Source: Streptomyces fodineus (lineage in GTDB: Bacteria > Actinomycetota > Actinomycetes > Streptomycetales > Streptomycetaceae). From it: DNA of 64,000 bases. The stretch covers positions 248,001 to 312,000 of the forward strand of contig NZ_CP017248.1 of assembly GCF_001735805.1 (NCBI RefSeq), read 5' to 3'. Position 1 is the stretch's first letter, and each line of letters begins with the position of its first letter. The notes under the pieces are model-generated. The model was not told the DNA's origin, did not search any database, and saw nothing but the letters and a program-made list of their open reading frames with translations. Both the position numbers and the translations under genes were made by a program. This document shows, in pieces, positions 16,890 to 26,400 of this stretch.

Positions 16890-18230
16890 CCCTCTCGGTC
16901 AGGAGAAGACGCTGGACCTATCGACAGGCAAGAGACATCCCACCTGCCAAGCCCGCGCACGCGTGACATCACCCGTTTAAGGGACAGCCGCCCCCACCCA
17001 CAGGCCTGGCACAGACATTACGACGTCCCCTCGCGGGACCCGGATACTCACGGAGCGGACCCGGGCCAGACGGCCCCCGGCGAAGGCGGGCCCGGGGCCG
17101 GCAGGCCCACGCAAGGGCGGGCACATCCCGACCGCGCAGCCAAAGGACCCCGGCCGCTGGCCGGGGGCCTTCCCGGAGCCGTCGCGGCACGGCCCCGACC
17201 CCTCCGGGTGCCCCGGAGCCCACAAACGGCATGTTCAGCACGCGGAATACGCTGCTGGGCGGCCAGCCAGGCGCCGGCCGACGACATGGGTGATACCGGC
17301 ACGAGCCTGAGCGGACAACACGGAATCGTCCAGTCGCCGCAGGACCTGCTCGCCGTGATGCCTGGCCGCGATCAGCCATCGCAATACAACGGAAAAGGCG
17401 ACAGTGCCCACGGCGGTGACGTCCTCGCCGGACAGGGAGCGCTGCGGTTCACCGTGTGCGTCACCCGAGCGCTGGGTGTAGGCACAGCCGACCGCGGCGG
17501 AGACGTCAAGACCGACCTGACCGCTGATGTGGAACGCAGCCGCACAGTAAGCCCCGGTGCGGAGGCCCCGCCGACAAGCCCCACATCTGCAAGGCCAGCA
17601 GGACACCGGCATGCGCACGCTCAGGCGCGCGGACGAGGCCGGCGACGTACACTTCTACGACCCTCCAGAGCGTGTGTACGCAAGAACGCCGAGCTGGCCG
17701 GCAACGCTGGGTCGAGGTCTGGGGCCCGCGGATCCAGGACTCGACCGATGGCTGGTCGCGGGCGACAAAGTCGGCCAGGCCGGAGGCCAGCCCAGCGGCC
17801 GGCACCACGGTCCCTGCTGCTGCGTTCGGGCAAGGTGAGCCAGCCCAGTCTCCTCCTACTCATTGCGAAATGAGCAGTTACGGCCGCGCCTGCCTGGGCA
17901 CAGTGGACGGCACGGGAAAGTGTTGACGAACGGCAAGAGGCGCTGGCGCTGGCCGCGCCGGCCAGCGACGTGGCATCGGCGGCCGACGACACACCCTGGC
18001 AGCGGGTGCTACGCGCGACCAGCGGCGGCAGATGGGGTCTGCAACCCACCGGCTGGACCGTGATCAGGCTGGATACACCCTGGCAGGACACTCCCTCCTC
18101 GGAACGGCCCGGCTGGAGGGGACCTGATTCGGGACCCGCGCCTCTACGAAGTCACCCCACCCCAGCCCACCGGTTAGGTTCTGCATCGAAATCGAGGCGA
18201 CGAGCCTTGTCCGTTCTCGGCAGACTGCAG
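16890..18230. other. About 1.3 kb without a supported gene
   Basis: Many overlapping frames are open on both strands, but none has a recognisable domain together with a start and ribosome site. A stretch at 17930-18130 (plus strand) reads ALALAAPASDVASAADDTPW then RVLRATSGGRWGLQPTGW and may be a decayed gene of unknown family. The region is best regarded as degenerate DNA. Confidence 0.35.
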
Positions 18231-18232
18231 AC

Positions 18233-18685
18233 ATGTCAACCGACGTGAGCGGGATGATCGAGTGCAGACCGCTGGCCCGGATCTGGGGTAAGGACGACGA
18301 GGACACGATTTGGCACGCCGCCATCGACCTCAGCCTCCTCAACACCGGCAACGCCTATGACGCACTCGCCTGCCTCTTCGGCGTTCGCAACTCCTTCGGG
18401 TTCCAGGCGCTGGCCGAAGGCCGTGGCCTGCCGGACGACGCCTCGGACGTGCTGCGGGCCGCGTTCAACGCGTGGGGCGGGCCACAACACGCGCACGGAA
18501 CAACATGGATCAACTGGGCCGAGCTGGCAGCTGCCCACTGGGACGAGACCGATCGGTCCGGCACGCGCAGCCGCAGCACGGTCGCCGGGCCGGGGACCCA
18601 CTGGGGGCCAGTCTGGGACGTGATGCGGACGCTCGCCGAGCTGCATGGACCAGAACACGTGCGGCTCGTGGTCTGGTTCGACTGA
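18233..18685 (+). CDS. Conserved actinobacterial hypothetical protein
   Basis: A 150-residue soluble protein begins MSTDVSGMIECRPLARIWG. It continues with AIDLSLLNTGNAYDALACLF and GVRNSFGFQALAEGRGLPDD, and ends TLAELHGPEHVRLVVWFD. This order recalls a common Streptomyces family of unknown function in which the middle region is longer. The segment between THWDETDRSG and GPVWDVM seems shortened here. Many Trp and acidic residues suggest a cytosolic globular protein. No operon partner is present. I cannot assign an activity. Confidence 0.65.
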   Translation: MSTDVSGMIECRPLARIWGKDDEDTIWHAAIDLSLLNTGNAYDALACLFGVRNSFGFQALAEGRGLPDDASDVLRAAFNAWGGPQHAHGTTWINWAELAAAHWDETDRSGTRSRSTVAGPGTHWGPVWDVMRTLAELHGPEHVRLVVWFD

Positions 18686-18889
18686 TCACGGAATGCCGTC
18701 CCCAGGCACAGCTTGACTTCTCCGTTGGGAAGCCCCTGAGTGTTCTGGTGGCCCCGGTGAGCTCCGTAGGTGGCCCACAGGCCTGAGCGGTTGACTCTCG
18801 GCTGGTGGGCCCGCGCGGATCGCCAAAGGACCCGTCTACCCTGGCCAAATAATGGTTGTGGGGGATGTCCGGGTCGGTGACGTGTTGTC

Positions 18890-19135
18890 GGGCCGGTCAG
18901 CCGTCCCAAGGATGCCTCCGGCTTCGTCGTGCTGCCTCGTCGCTGGGTCGTCGAACGCAGTCTTGCGTGGATGATGCGCGCCCGTCGGCATGCCCGGGAC
19001 TACGAACGCCTCGTCCAACTCTCCGAGACCCTGATCACCTGGGCCGCCATCACCCTCACGACCAGGCGCCTGGCCCGGAAGGGCGCCACCTCCAGCTGGC
19101 CGAGGAATCCAGCACCGGACGACTCGACCAAGTAG
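18890..19135 (+). pseudogene. IS5-family transposase C-terminal fragment
   Basis: The frame reads [20 protein letters not shown] then [16 protein letters not shown] and [13 protein letters not shown]. This is the conserved C-terminal block of IS5-type transposases, in which the VVER Glu is catalytic. Everything upstream of that block is missing. The fragment ends six bases before the serine-hydrolase stop codon on the other strand. Confidence 0.75.
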
Positions 19136-19140
19136 GCAGG

Positions 19141-20376
19141 TCAGTCGTCGACTGCCTGGTAGAGAGTGGTCCAGAAGTCCTGCATGGCCCGCGCCGAATC
19201 CGGGGTGGACATCCCGGTCTGGGTGAGCAGGATGCCGACGAGCTGGTGGCGCGGATCGGCATATGTAGTCGTGCCGGCTCCGCCGTCCCAGCCGAACTGG
19301 CCGATGGGCGCGTAGTCACCGCGGTAGGTGCGCACCGTCATCCCGAAGCCCCAGCCGCCGGTCTGCCCCTGGCCGTGTGACAGATGGACGACGCTGCGGG
19401 CCCAGGACTGTAGGGCGGCTGTCTGCTCGGGCGTGAGGCGGTTGGTGGTCATCAGCTCGACGGCGGGCCGGGACAGGATCCGCTCGGTCCCGTGCATCCC
19501 GTGGTTGAGCAGCATCCGGAAGTAGGCGTGGTAGTCGTCGACGGTGGAGTCCAGTCCGCCGCCGCCGGACTGGAACGCCGGAGGCCGGCTGTGGTGTCCC
19601 CCCTCGGCCTCGTCCTCCACGTTGAACTCTCCGGTCTGCGGATCGGGGGCGTACAGGGGCGGCAGCCGGTCGATCTTGCCGGCGGGCACGTGGAAGCCGG
19701 TGTCCTTCATGCCCAGCGGATCGAAGATGCGTTCGCGCAGGAACGTCTCGAACGACTGGCCGGTGACCCGAGCGACGAGCACGCCGAGTACGTCGTCGCT
19801 GACGTTGTACAGCCACCGCTCTCCGGGCTGGTGCATCAGCGGAAGCGCGCCCAGGCGGCGCATCCACTCATCCGGCTCGACGGCCGGCAACATCCATCCG
19901 TTCTCGCCGTAGACCTTCTGCGCGAAGTACGCGCTCATCATCGGGGAGCCCGTAGCCGTCGTGTCCAGTCCGAGCCCGCAGGTGGAGGTGAGCAGGTCCC
20001 GCACGGTGATCGGACGCCGAGCCGGCACGGTGTCCTCAAGCGGGCCGTCGGCGCGCTTGAGGACCCGCCGGTCGGCCAGCTCGGGCAGCCACCGGTCTAT
20101 CGGGTCGTCCAGCCGCAGCCGGCACTCATCCAGCAGGACCATCGTCGCCGCGACCGCGACGGGCTTGGTCGTCGAGGCCATCCGGAAGATGGTGTCCCGG
20201 CACATCGGCGCGCCGCCATCGTGGCGCATCGTCCCGATCGCCTCGACGTGCGTCTGCCCGTCCCGGCTGACCAGGGCGACGAGCCCGGGAATCTTCTTGG
20301 ACTCGACATGCCGTTCCAGCACCTCGCGCAGTCTGCGCAGCCCTGCTTCGGACAAGCCGTTGTTGCCGTTTCCCAT
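19141..20376 (-). CDS. Serine hydrolase, class C beta-lactamase/esterase fold
   Basis: A 411-residue protein starts at the ATG at 20376, with AAGGAGA six bases upstream. The SxxK nucleophile is Ser68-Thr-Thr-Lys71 (FRMASTTKP). The catalytic Tyr is Tyr190 in ERWLYNVSDDVLG, the pattern of EstB-like esterases rather than true lactamases. The third motif is FGWDGGAGT. No signal peptide is visible, so it is probably cytosolic and hydrolyses esters or amides of small molecules. It lies 150 bases behind the PadR/DUF1048 pair in the same direction and may be under the same control. Confidence 0.88.
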   Translation of the reverse strand: MGNGNNGLSEAGLRRLREVLERHVESKKIPGLVALVSRDGQTHVEAIGTMRHDGGAPMCRDTIFRMASTTKPVAVAATMVLLDECRLRLDDPIDRWLPELADRRVLKRADGPLEDTVPARRPITVRDLLTSTCGLGLDTTATGSPMMSAYFAQKVYGENGWMLPAVEPDEWMRRLGALPLMHQPGERWLYNVSDDVLGVLVARVTGQSFETFLRERIFDPLGMKDTGFHVPAGKIDRLPPLYAPDPQTGEFNVEDEAEGGHHSRPPAFQSGGGGLDSTVDDYHAYFRMLLNHGMHGTERILSRPAVELMTTNRLTPEQTAALQSWARSVVHLSHGQGQTGGWGFGMTVRTYRGDYAPIGQFGWDGGAGTTTYADPRHQLVGILLTQTGMSTPDSARAMQDFWTTLYQAVDD

Positions 20377-20526
20377 CAGGAATCTCCTTGCACACCTTGG
20401 TCGTTCTCGACGGCGCCGCGGGCATGCGGCGCGAGGCGGCCGGCCGGGCATGACCCCGCGGCCGCGTAGTGCAGAAAGGCGATGAAAGTGGTGCTCGGCC
20501 CCTGGGGGCGATGTGCACAGGCGCGA

Positions 20527-20916
20527 TCAGACCGTCTTGTCTTCTGTTCCGGTCTCATTCCCGGCGGCGCGCTCGATGTCGTCGGTCAGCTGCTTGCGTG
20601 CGCGGGCGGGGACGTAGCCGCCCTCCGAGTAGTTCTTGGCGAACGCCTCGACGAACTCCACCGGGTCCTCTCCAACGATCTCGCGGATCGGCGCTCCGTC
20701 CACCGCGGCCTGCTCGAACAGGTCGGCAAGGTCTTCGAACATCGACGCATTGCTGTCTGCGTCGGTCGGTACGAAGTGCATCAGGTACCGCTCAATCGCC
20801 TCGACCGCCGTGCGGTGGCTCTCGGGAAGCTCCTTGATGCGCGCCTTGTATGCCTTCCAGCGCTTCTTGGGCCCGATCACCTTCGTGAGGAAGCCGGTCT
20901 TTTCGACATCGGACAT
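20527..20916 (-). CDS. DUF1048-family protein, partner of PadR
   Basis: A 129-residue protein whose ATG lies two bases after the stop of the PadR gene, so the two are cotranscribed. It is a compact, charged helical protein: KKRWKAYKARIKELPESHRT, then AVEAIERYLMHF, DLFEQAAVDGAPIREIVGED and PVEFVEAFAKNYSEGG. This matches the DUF1048 family, which is typically encoded beside PadR regulators in actinobacteria and firmicutes. The function is unproven. It probably works with the regulator or in the same stress response. Confidence 0.85.
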   Translation of the reverse strand: MSDVEKTGFLTKVIGPKKRWKAYKARIKELPESHRTAVEAIERYLMHFVPTDADSNASMFEDLADLFEQAAVDGAPIREIVGEDPVEFVEAFAKNYSEGGYVPARARKQLTDDIERAAGNETGTEDKTV

Positions 20917-20918
20917 GG

Positions 20919-21248
20919 CTACTTTCCCCCTTCGCGGAGCTGTTCCAGTCGTTCCGTGAGGAAGCTCCAGGTCCTCCAGAACTCTTCGAGGTACTCCCGT
21001 CCCTGAGCGTTGAGGGAATGCACCTTGCGTGGCGGCCCCTTCTCGGAGGGGACCTTCTCCACGTCGACGAGACCGCGCTTCTCCATCCTGAGGAGCAACG
21101 CGTAGATGGTCCCTTCGGCGATGTCGGAGAAACCCTGCTTCCGCAGCCGGGCCGTGATCTCGTAGCCGTAGGCGGGCCGACCGGCCAGGGACGCGAGGAT
21201 GATGCCCTCCAGCGTGCCCTTGAGCATCTCCGTCTCCAGCTTGGTCAT
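20919..21248 (-). CDS. PadR-family transcriptional regulator
   Basis: The protein has 109 residues and a strong GGGGAGG ribosome site. It is a minimal PadR (PF03551) with the winged helix MLKGTLEGIILASLAGRPAY, then GYEITARLRKQGFSDIAEGT and IYALLLRMEKRGLVDVEKV. A short dimerisation helix (EYLEEFWRTWSFLTERLEQL) follows. The recognition-helix motif EGTIYALLLRME is family-typical. It is the first gene of a unit with the DUF1048 gene and probably represses its own promoter at the paired palindromes just upstream. The inducing ligand is unknown. Confidence 0.93.
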   Translation of the reverse strand: MTKLETEMLKGTLEGIILASLAGRPAYGYEITARLRKQGFSDIAEGTIYALLLRMEKRGLVDVEKVPSEKGPPRKVHSLNAQGREYLEEFWRTWSFLTERLEQLREGGK

Positions 21249-21284
21249 GGAACACCTCCCCTCCGCGCTAGTCAGCGCTATTGA

Positions 21285-21324
21285 GTACCGGTACACAGTA
21301 ACGCTGACTACCGGTACTTAGCAA
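21285..21324 (-). promoter_or_regulatory. PadR promoter with two TACCGGTA palindromes
   Basis: The palindrome GTACCGGTAC (21285-21294) and a second TACCGGTA (21309-21316) lie 23 bp centre to centre. They flank a candidate minus-strand promoter: -35 TTGCTA at 21324-21319, 18-nt spacing, -10 TACTGT at 21300-21295. One site overlaps the spacer and the other the expected transcription start, a good layout for autorepression. Confidence 0.65.
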
Positions 21325-21383
21325 GACGGAATAGTAGAGGTGCAGGCCGACATCGCAAGTGCTCGGTTCACCAGCATCACTGG

Positions 21384-21509
21384 CACGACCTCGAGCAGGC
21401 CGCACTGCTCGCGGAGACCGCCGGGCACCCATTCGTGCGCAGCGTCGCCATCCGTCAACTTCTCTACCTCTCGCCCGCCACCCGCCACGCCTTCGACGTG
21501 CCGAGTTGA
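21384..21509 (+). pseudogene. Unidentified coding scrap before IS5 remnant
   Basis: A frame without a start reads HDLEQAALLAETAGHPFVRS then VAIRQLLYLSPATRHAFDVP and a TGA at 21507-21509. Composition and helix pattern look like a real protein C-terminus. The family is not recognised, and it is cut off on its left by about 21340. Confidence 0.3.
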
Positions 21510-22057
21510 GAAACACGCACTCAGCTCGACGACGCCGGCCTCATCGGCGTCACCCGCGTCGTCCTCGACGCCGCCCATGTCCGCGCTAAAAAAGGGGCGA
21601 ACACACAGGTCCGAGCCCCGTGGACCGGGCAAAGCCAGGTTCCAAGATGCACGTCATGTCGGACGCGAACGGACTGCCTCTGGTCGTCGGTGTCTCCGCG
21701 GCGAACGTCCACGACGGCCTCGGACTGAAGCCCATGATCGTCGGTCTCCAAACCGACCCCCACCGAGGCCACCACTTCAAGCCCAAGCGAATCTACGCGG
21801 ACAAAGCCTACGACGTACCTCACCTGCGTAAATGGCTGTGGGGTAAGCACATTGGCGTCCGTATCGCCCGCAAGGGCATCGACACCAGCGAACGCCTAGG
21901 GCGACGCCGCTGGGTCATCGAACGCACCATCTCCCGGCTCAGCGGCTACCGCAGACTCAGCCTCCGCTACGAACGCCATCCCCGCAACTACCTCGCCTTT
22001 CTCGGCCTCGCCACAGCCCTCTGCTGCTACAAACGACTCCTCAAACTCACCACATAG
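21510..22057 (+). pseudogene. IS5-family (IS427-like) transposase, truncated and shifted
   Basis: The first frame gives IGVTRVVLDAAHVRAKKGAN. After an extra two bases in an ACACACA run at about 21601-21608, the next frame continues DRAKPGSKMHVMSDANGLPL and VVGVSAANVHDGLGLKPMI. It then reads YADKAYDVPHLRKWLW and the C-terminal GRRRWVIERTISRLSGYRRL with NYLAFLGLATALCCYKRLL. The DDE residues are present in the joined product. The natural orfA half is missing upstream. An A6G4 run at 21588-21597 marks where such elements normally frameshift. Confidence 0.8.
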
Positions 22058-22089
22058 GACACGGTGTAAGAGCTCGTTACGGAGGTCAT

Positions 22090-22255
22090 GCTGCTGGCCG
22101 GTACCAGGAGCCCGCAGGACGCTGTCGAGTTGATCGTCCGAGACTACCTGGCACAGGGCGCCGCACCGAGGCTCGTGCCGGTAACGCCGCCGACCAGGAT
22201 CGCCTCGCCGACCGGAGGTCAGCGCCGGAAGAGGGCCGATGAGCACTTCAGGTGA
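22090..22255 (+). pseudogene. Repeated coding scrap of unknown family (copy 1)
   Basis: The frame reads QDAVELIVRDYLAQGAAPRL then VPVTPPTRIASPTGGQ and RRKRADEHFR, then TGA. Bases 22128-22255 recur in inverted orientation at 29819-29945 with the same reading frame conserved. It is therefore the C-terminus of a real, mobile-element-associated protein. The family is not identified. Confidence 0.45.
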
Positions 22256-22439
22256 GATCGGCGTGTCGTGTCGGCTGATGTTCGGCTGCTCGGGGGTAAC
22301 CTCCTGGCGTCGGCTGCGGGACTGAACCGAGGCTGGCGTCTGGCCTCGCCTTCATGAGGCACTCCTAGCCGAGCAGCGGGCGACCCGACTGCTGCACATG
22401 GACGATGTGGCCATCGACGGCCCCCACATCAGGCCCTCA

Positions 22440-22707
22440 GTGCAGCAGCCGCCAATTCGCCGACCTGGCAGTCGAGTTCGGCATCAGACCATCAGTCGGC
22501 CGCACCGGCCCGTGCTGGGACAACGCTCTGGCCGAGTCGTTCTTCGCCACCCACAAGCGAGAGCTGGCCGACGACCGACCCCGGCAGAGCCGCGCCGAAG
22601 CCCGCACCGCGATCTTGGAGTGGATCGAAGCCTGGTAAAACGTACGACGGCTGCACGGCAGCCTCAGCCATCGCAGTCACGCCGAGTACTAGACCGTTCT
22701 CGCGGCC
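22440..22707 (+). pseudogene. IS3-family transposase (integrase core) remnant
   Basis: The frame reads RQFADLAVEFGIRPSVGRTG then CWDNALAESFFATHKRELAD and EWIEAW, the classic end of an IS3 OrfB with catalytic Asp and Glu (CWDNALAES). The next codon is TAA, but the frame continues RRLHGSLSHRSHAEY before another stop and TVLAA. The expected tyrosine codon has become a stop. Only the last quarter of the gene survives. Confidence 0.8.
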
Positions 22708-22829
22708 TGACCATCACACCGATGGTGTCCGCCAAAGCGGAGCAAGCTCAGAACCGCATGCACGCTTCGAAGCGGCGGGGACTGGAAACGGAGCGGAGGT
22801 ACGCCGCCACCGAGCCAGTCCCCGACCCT

Positions 22830-23400
22830 TCAACGTTGCCTCCCCAGGGTGAGGACGGCCTTGGTGATGACGAAGATGCGGTTGGGGCTGATGCGGGATC
22901 TGCGGAAGATCTGCCGGGACTCAGGGGCCATGCCGCGTTCGACTGGGGCTCTGGGCTGGGAGAGTGCGCGGTTGACGGTGCGCTGGGTGAGGGTGAGTTC
23001 ATTGCTCGGTGGGCGTTTGAGTCCGGTGGTGGCCCAGGGGCTGGCGCCCTGGTAGGCGCGGTCGGCGAGGATCGGGACGCCTTGTCGCTCGCAGATGCGG
23101 ATGATCTCGTGGGCTCGAGGTGCGGTCAGGTCGTGGGTGCGGCCCGGCAGCGCGGGCGAGATCGACAGCACCCCGCCGACGGTTCGGTGACGACCTGGAT
23201 GTTCACGCCGTGCCGGCAATGCTTGGCCGAGTCGTCCGCCCGGCTGCCGCCGACGCGGTCGCACTCGGTGAGAGTCCCGTCCAACAGGACGCAATCCGGA
23301 TCGTGCTCGCGCGGCGTCTTGAGAAGCCCCGGGCCCGGCGCGCGGTCGGTGAGAAGGCCGGTCACCGGCCCACGCCACCGGAACGACTTGTGAAACGCCG
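22830..23400 (-). pseudogene. IS5-group (DDE_Tnp_4) transposase remnant
   Basis: Two minus-strand frames together give CVLLDGTLTECDRV (first Asp) with AKHCRHGVNIQVVTEPSA. After a shift they give LSISPALPGRTHDLTAPRAH then RICERQGVPILADRAYQGAS (second Asp). PVERGMAPESRQIFRRSR (Glu) and ITKAVLTLGRQR follow. The N-terminal helix-turn-helix is absent here; a scrap of a similar N-terminus occurs at 36945-37101. It is inactive. Confidence 0.75.
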
Positions 23401-23486
23401 TGCCCTGTGACTCCCGGTTCGGAGTCGCAGGACACGGGGAGGGCTCGGCCTGCATTCGTGCGGGCGGCCGCGCCGGGCTTGATCGA

Positions 23487-25301
23487 TCAGGAACCGATCA
23501 ACGTCCAGTACGCGTTGACCTCGGCCCAGTTCGTCCAACCGCTCACACTGTTGATGCTTTGGGTGTACCCCATGTGGCCGCCGCTACCGAGCGCGAAGAC
23601 CGTGCTCTGTGCGGTGTCCGGGTCGTATATCGCACTCGGGTCGCCGACGAAGTTGTTCCAGTACGCGTTCGCCTCGGCCCAGTTCGACCAACTGGCCCCG
23701 TCGTTGCCGCTCTGGCTGTAGCCGATCCTGCCGTCCCCGCCACGCGCGAGCAGCGAGATCGTCTTCGCACTGGCGTTGTACACCGGACGCGGGTCGCCGG
23801 CGAAGTTGTTCCAGTACGCGTTCACCTCGGCCCAGTTCGACCAGCTGGCCCCGTCGTTGCCGCTCTGCGTGTAGCCGATCCTGCCGTCCCCGCCACGCGC
23901 GAACACGGTCATCCTCTTGGTGTCCGGGTTGAGGACGACGTGCGGGTCGCCAGCGAAGTTGTTCCAGTAGGCGTTGACCTCGGCCCAGTTCGACCAACTG
24001 GCCCCGTCGTTGCCGCTCTGCGTGTAGCCGATCCTCCCGTCCCCGCCACGCGCAAAGACCGTCATCTTCTTGGTGTAGGGGTTGTAGATCACGTGCGGGT
24101 CGCCGGCGAAGTTGTTCCAGTACGCGTTCACCTCGGCCCAGTTCGACCAGCTCGCGCCGGCATTGCCGCTCTGCGTGTAGCCGATCCTGCCGTCCCCGCC
24201 ACGCGCGAACACGGTGACCTTCTTGGTGTCGGGGTTGTACACCGCCGAGGCGTCGCCCTTGAAGTTGCTCCAGTACGCGTTGACCTGAGCCCAGTTCGAC
24301 CAGGTGGCGCCGTTGTTGGTGCTGGTGCTGATGCCCATGGCGCCGTCGGCCTGGCCGCGGGCGAAGAGCATCGTCATCTTGGCGTCCGCGTCGTACACCG
24401 CGTTCGGTGTGCCTTGCAGTCGCCAGTACGCGTTGGCCTCAGCCCAGTTGCTCCAGCTTGCTCCGCCGTTCGTGCTTTTGGTGAGGCCGAGGTGGCCGCC
24501 GGACCCGAGGCCGAACAGGGTCATCGTCTTCGTGTCAGGGTTGTACACCGACCAGCTGCTGTCCGAAGTGATGCCGTTACCGGTCGAAACGGGAGCCGAG
24601 ACGCCCCACTGGCCAAAATCGTCGGCGACGGCCTGGTCTTCGTCAACTCCCGTGCCACCGACCTGTATGTCATTTTTGATCTGGCGGAGTTGGGAGCGGG
24701 AATCCCAGTTGCCGCCGGACCAGGCGTAGGTCTGCCAGCCCCATTTGATCTTGGAGCTGTTGAACAGCTGCTGGATCGCATAGTATCCGCCGTACGCACC
24801 GGTGCAGTCGCGGCCGATCACCGAGGCGATTCCGTCGAAGTACTTCTCGATCGCTGGAAGATCTCCGGATTGCACGTCCCAGTCAAGGCTGAAGTAGATC
24901 GGCCGGGCTGCCGGCATTCCGGCCGCACTTGCCGCGCTCTGCGCCTTCTGGGCATCGCTGACGCCCTGGGAATAGCCGTTCAGCGGGGCGTACTGCGCCA
25001 TTTCCCAGTTGCACACCACGTCGATCCCGGCGCCGATGAACGCCAGCGCGCTGCTGCGGGTCAGCGCACCGGGGCCGGCGAGGTACTGGCAGACGAAGGT
25101 GTAGCCGTCTGCTCTGATCGTCGATGGGCTCGGATTCGGATAGGTATTGAAGTCCAGCCCCAGTCTGGTGGCGGCCGAGGCGGCTGACGGGTTGCCCAGG
25201 TCGAGCCCGAGTTTGACTCCGGTGCCGACGGTCACGGCCGCAATGGCCGCGAGCATGCGCCGGCGCGATAGCGACGATTGAAATTGCTGATCTTCAGTCA
25301 A
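23487..25301 (-). CDS. Tat-exported DUF1906 glycoside-hydrolase-like protein with seven propeller repeats
   Basis: The 604-residue product starts from the TTG at 25301, with AGGAG upstream. The N-terminus has a twin-arginine signal (SRRRML at residues 12-17, then AAIAAVTVGTG), so it is exported folded. Residues about 45-230 match the DUF1906/Rv2525c-like TIM-barrel domain: RLGLDFNTYPNPSPSTIRAD, YTFVCQYLAG and RPIYFSLDWDVQ. The rest is seven tandem repeats of about 51 residues with the core SWSNWAEVNAYWNNFAGDP. This is the count and Trp pattern of seven-bladed PLL-type lectin propellers. It probably binds glycans outside the cell and may cleave peptidoglycan-like polymers. Confidence 0.85.
   Translation of the reverse strand: MTEDQQFQSSLSRRRMLAAIAAVTVGTGVKLGLDLGNPSAASAATRLGLDFNTYPNPSPSTIRADGYTFVCQYLAGPGALTRSSALAFIGAGIDVVCNWEMAQYAPLNGYSQGVSDAQKAQSAASAAGMPAARPIYFSLDWDVQSGDLPAIEKYFDGIASVIGRDCTGAYGGYYAIQQLFNSSKIKWGWQTYAWSGGNWDSRSQLRQIKNDIQVGGTGVDEDQAVADDFGQWGVSAPVSTGNGITSDSSWSVYNPDTKTMTLFGLGSGGHLGLTKSTNGGASWSNWAEANAYWRLQGTPNAVYDADAKMTMLFARGQADGAMGISTSTNNGATWSNWAQVNAYWSNFKGDASAVYNPDTKKVTVFARGGDGRIGYTQSGNAGASWSNWAEVNAYWNNFAGDPHVIYNPYTKKMTVFARGGDGRIGYTQSGNDGASWSNWAEVNAYWNNFAGDPHVVLNPDTKRMTVFARGGDGRIGYTQSGNDGASWSNWAEVNAYWNNFAGDPRPVYNASAKTISLLARGGDGRIGYSQSGNDGASWSNWAEANAYWNNFVGDPSAIYDPDTAQSTVFALGSGGHMGYTQSINSVSGWTNWAEVNAYWTLIGS
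23490..24560 (-). repeat. Seven tandem ~153-bp coding repeats
   Basis: The 3' part of the gene consists of seven units of about 153 bp, the central four nearly identical in DNA as well as protein. The conserved stretch encodes GYTQSGNDGASWSNWAEVNA. High DNA identity suggests recent unit duplication or homogenisation within the gene. Confidence 0.85.
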
Positions 25302-25346
25302 CTTCCACTCCTGGTCGGTGGTAAACGGAAAGCGGGGTGAGATCAC

Positions 25347-25830
25347 GAAGACGGTTCGGCCGATGGGCCGGTCCGGGCATGCCTCCGCCTTGGAGCCACA
25401 GCAGCCCTCGTGGTCGCTGCCTGCTCAGGGCAGGGCAGTGAACCGGGCCGGTTCGGGGCAGGCGTCTGCCCCGGCCCCGGGATACGGCCGCGGGACGGTG
25501 GCGCGCATTGCCGGCGCGTGCCTGGCCGGCGCGTAGCGGAGGCACGATGGGAACCTGGTACGGGAGCGTCCTGGCAGTTCGTCCGTCAGAGCGTCAGATG
25601 CCTGTCGCAGCATGTCTGCGTCTGTGGGACCTCGGCAGCAGGACATTGCGCCGGAATTCAGCTTGGCATAGCCGTTGCTGAAGTTGTGGCACTTGAGTTG
25701 GTGGTCCTGACGATGGGGACCGTATCAGTAGAACTCGCCGGAAGAGCCCACCCGCTTCGGCCTCCTCGGCGTTGTTCCACCCTGAGTGGTTGGCTCTGAA
25801 GCTGGAGTCGATGTGGAGCCAGGTGCACAC
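25347..25830. other. No gene seen, upstream of the DUF1906 gene
   Basis: This ~480-bp spacer should carry the promoter of the minus-strand exported protein. I found no clear palindrome or coding frame. Short frames lack ribosome sites. Confidence 0.35.
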
Positions 25831-26330
25831 CTATTTCGTCCCGGAGAACCACATCAGCTGGACAAAGCCGACCTCCTGTCCTTGGTAGTGGAAGTACTGC
25901 CCGTCGGTCACCGGGCTGGCCCTGCGTGCAGTCCGCTGCGCTGGCCGACTGCGCTGCTCGTGGCTGCAGGGCTGGCGATGGCCACGTCTGTCAACCAAGT
26001 CTTCGACTGCTCCAGCTCGGTTACGAGTGCAGGTTCGGCGTCGGCCGCAATTCGCGCACCGGTGAAGTAGCGATCCAATGCCCGGACCGACTGGGCGAAG
26101 TACCGTTTCCAGGCGAATACGCGGGTGGCCGGCACCGCGTCGATTGGGATGGCGGTGACTCATCCGGTGGCGCAAGGGCGTGTTGCTTCGGCTGGGCGTG
26201 GCCTCTTCGCCCGGTGGGAAGCCGTGGTCCTGCCAGCCCTTCGGTCGGCCATGGCAAGGGCCATTCCGGTCGTGGTGACAACGGCGGCGGCCGTCGTCGG
26301 GGCCATTGCCGCCTTGACCGAACGTTTCAT
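25831..26330 (-). pseudogene. Secreted protein gene broken by in-frame TGA and frameshift
   Basis: The ATG at 26330 has AAAGGA five bases upstream and opens MKRSVKAAMAPTTAAAVVTT then TGMALAM, resembling a signal peptide. After 56 codons a TGA (26162-26160) interrupts. The same frame then continues with good protein character: AIPIDAVPATRVFAWKRYFA, RALDRYFTGARIAADAEPAL and VTELEQSKTWLTD, to a stop at 25908. A further frame ends GQYFHYQGQEVGFVQLMWFS with a stop at 25831. It is probably a decayed extracellular protein of unknown family. It is divergent from the SARP gene, so it may once have been its target. Confidence 0.5.
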
Positions 26331-26400
26331 TGCTGTTCCTTTCGTTACGCGGGAACGGCTGAGCACCCCACGGTGACGCTATGGACACGGGTCCGTCGGC

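Noticed and set aside
16969..17400. Several 80-136 codon frames on the minus strand
   Set aside because: They are open because of high GC. They are Pro/Arg/Gly-rich, overlapping each other, and without domains.
23490..24560. Possible CRISPR-like repeat array
   Set aside because: The ~153-bp repeats are translated in frame as seven protein repeats. There are no spacers.
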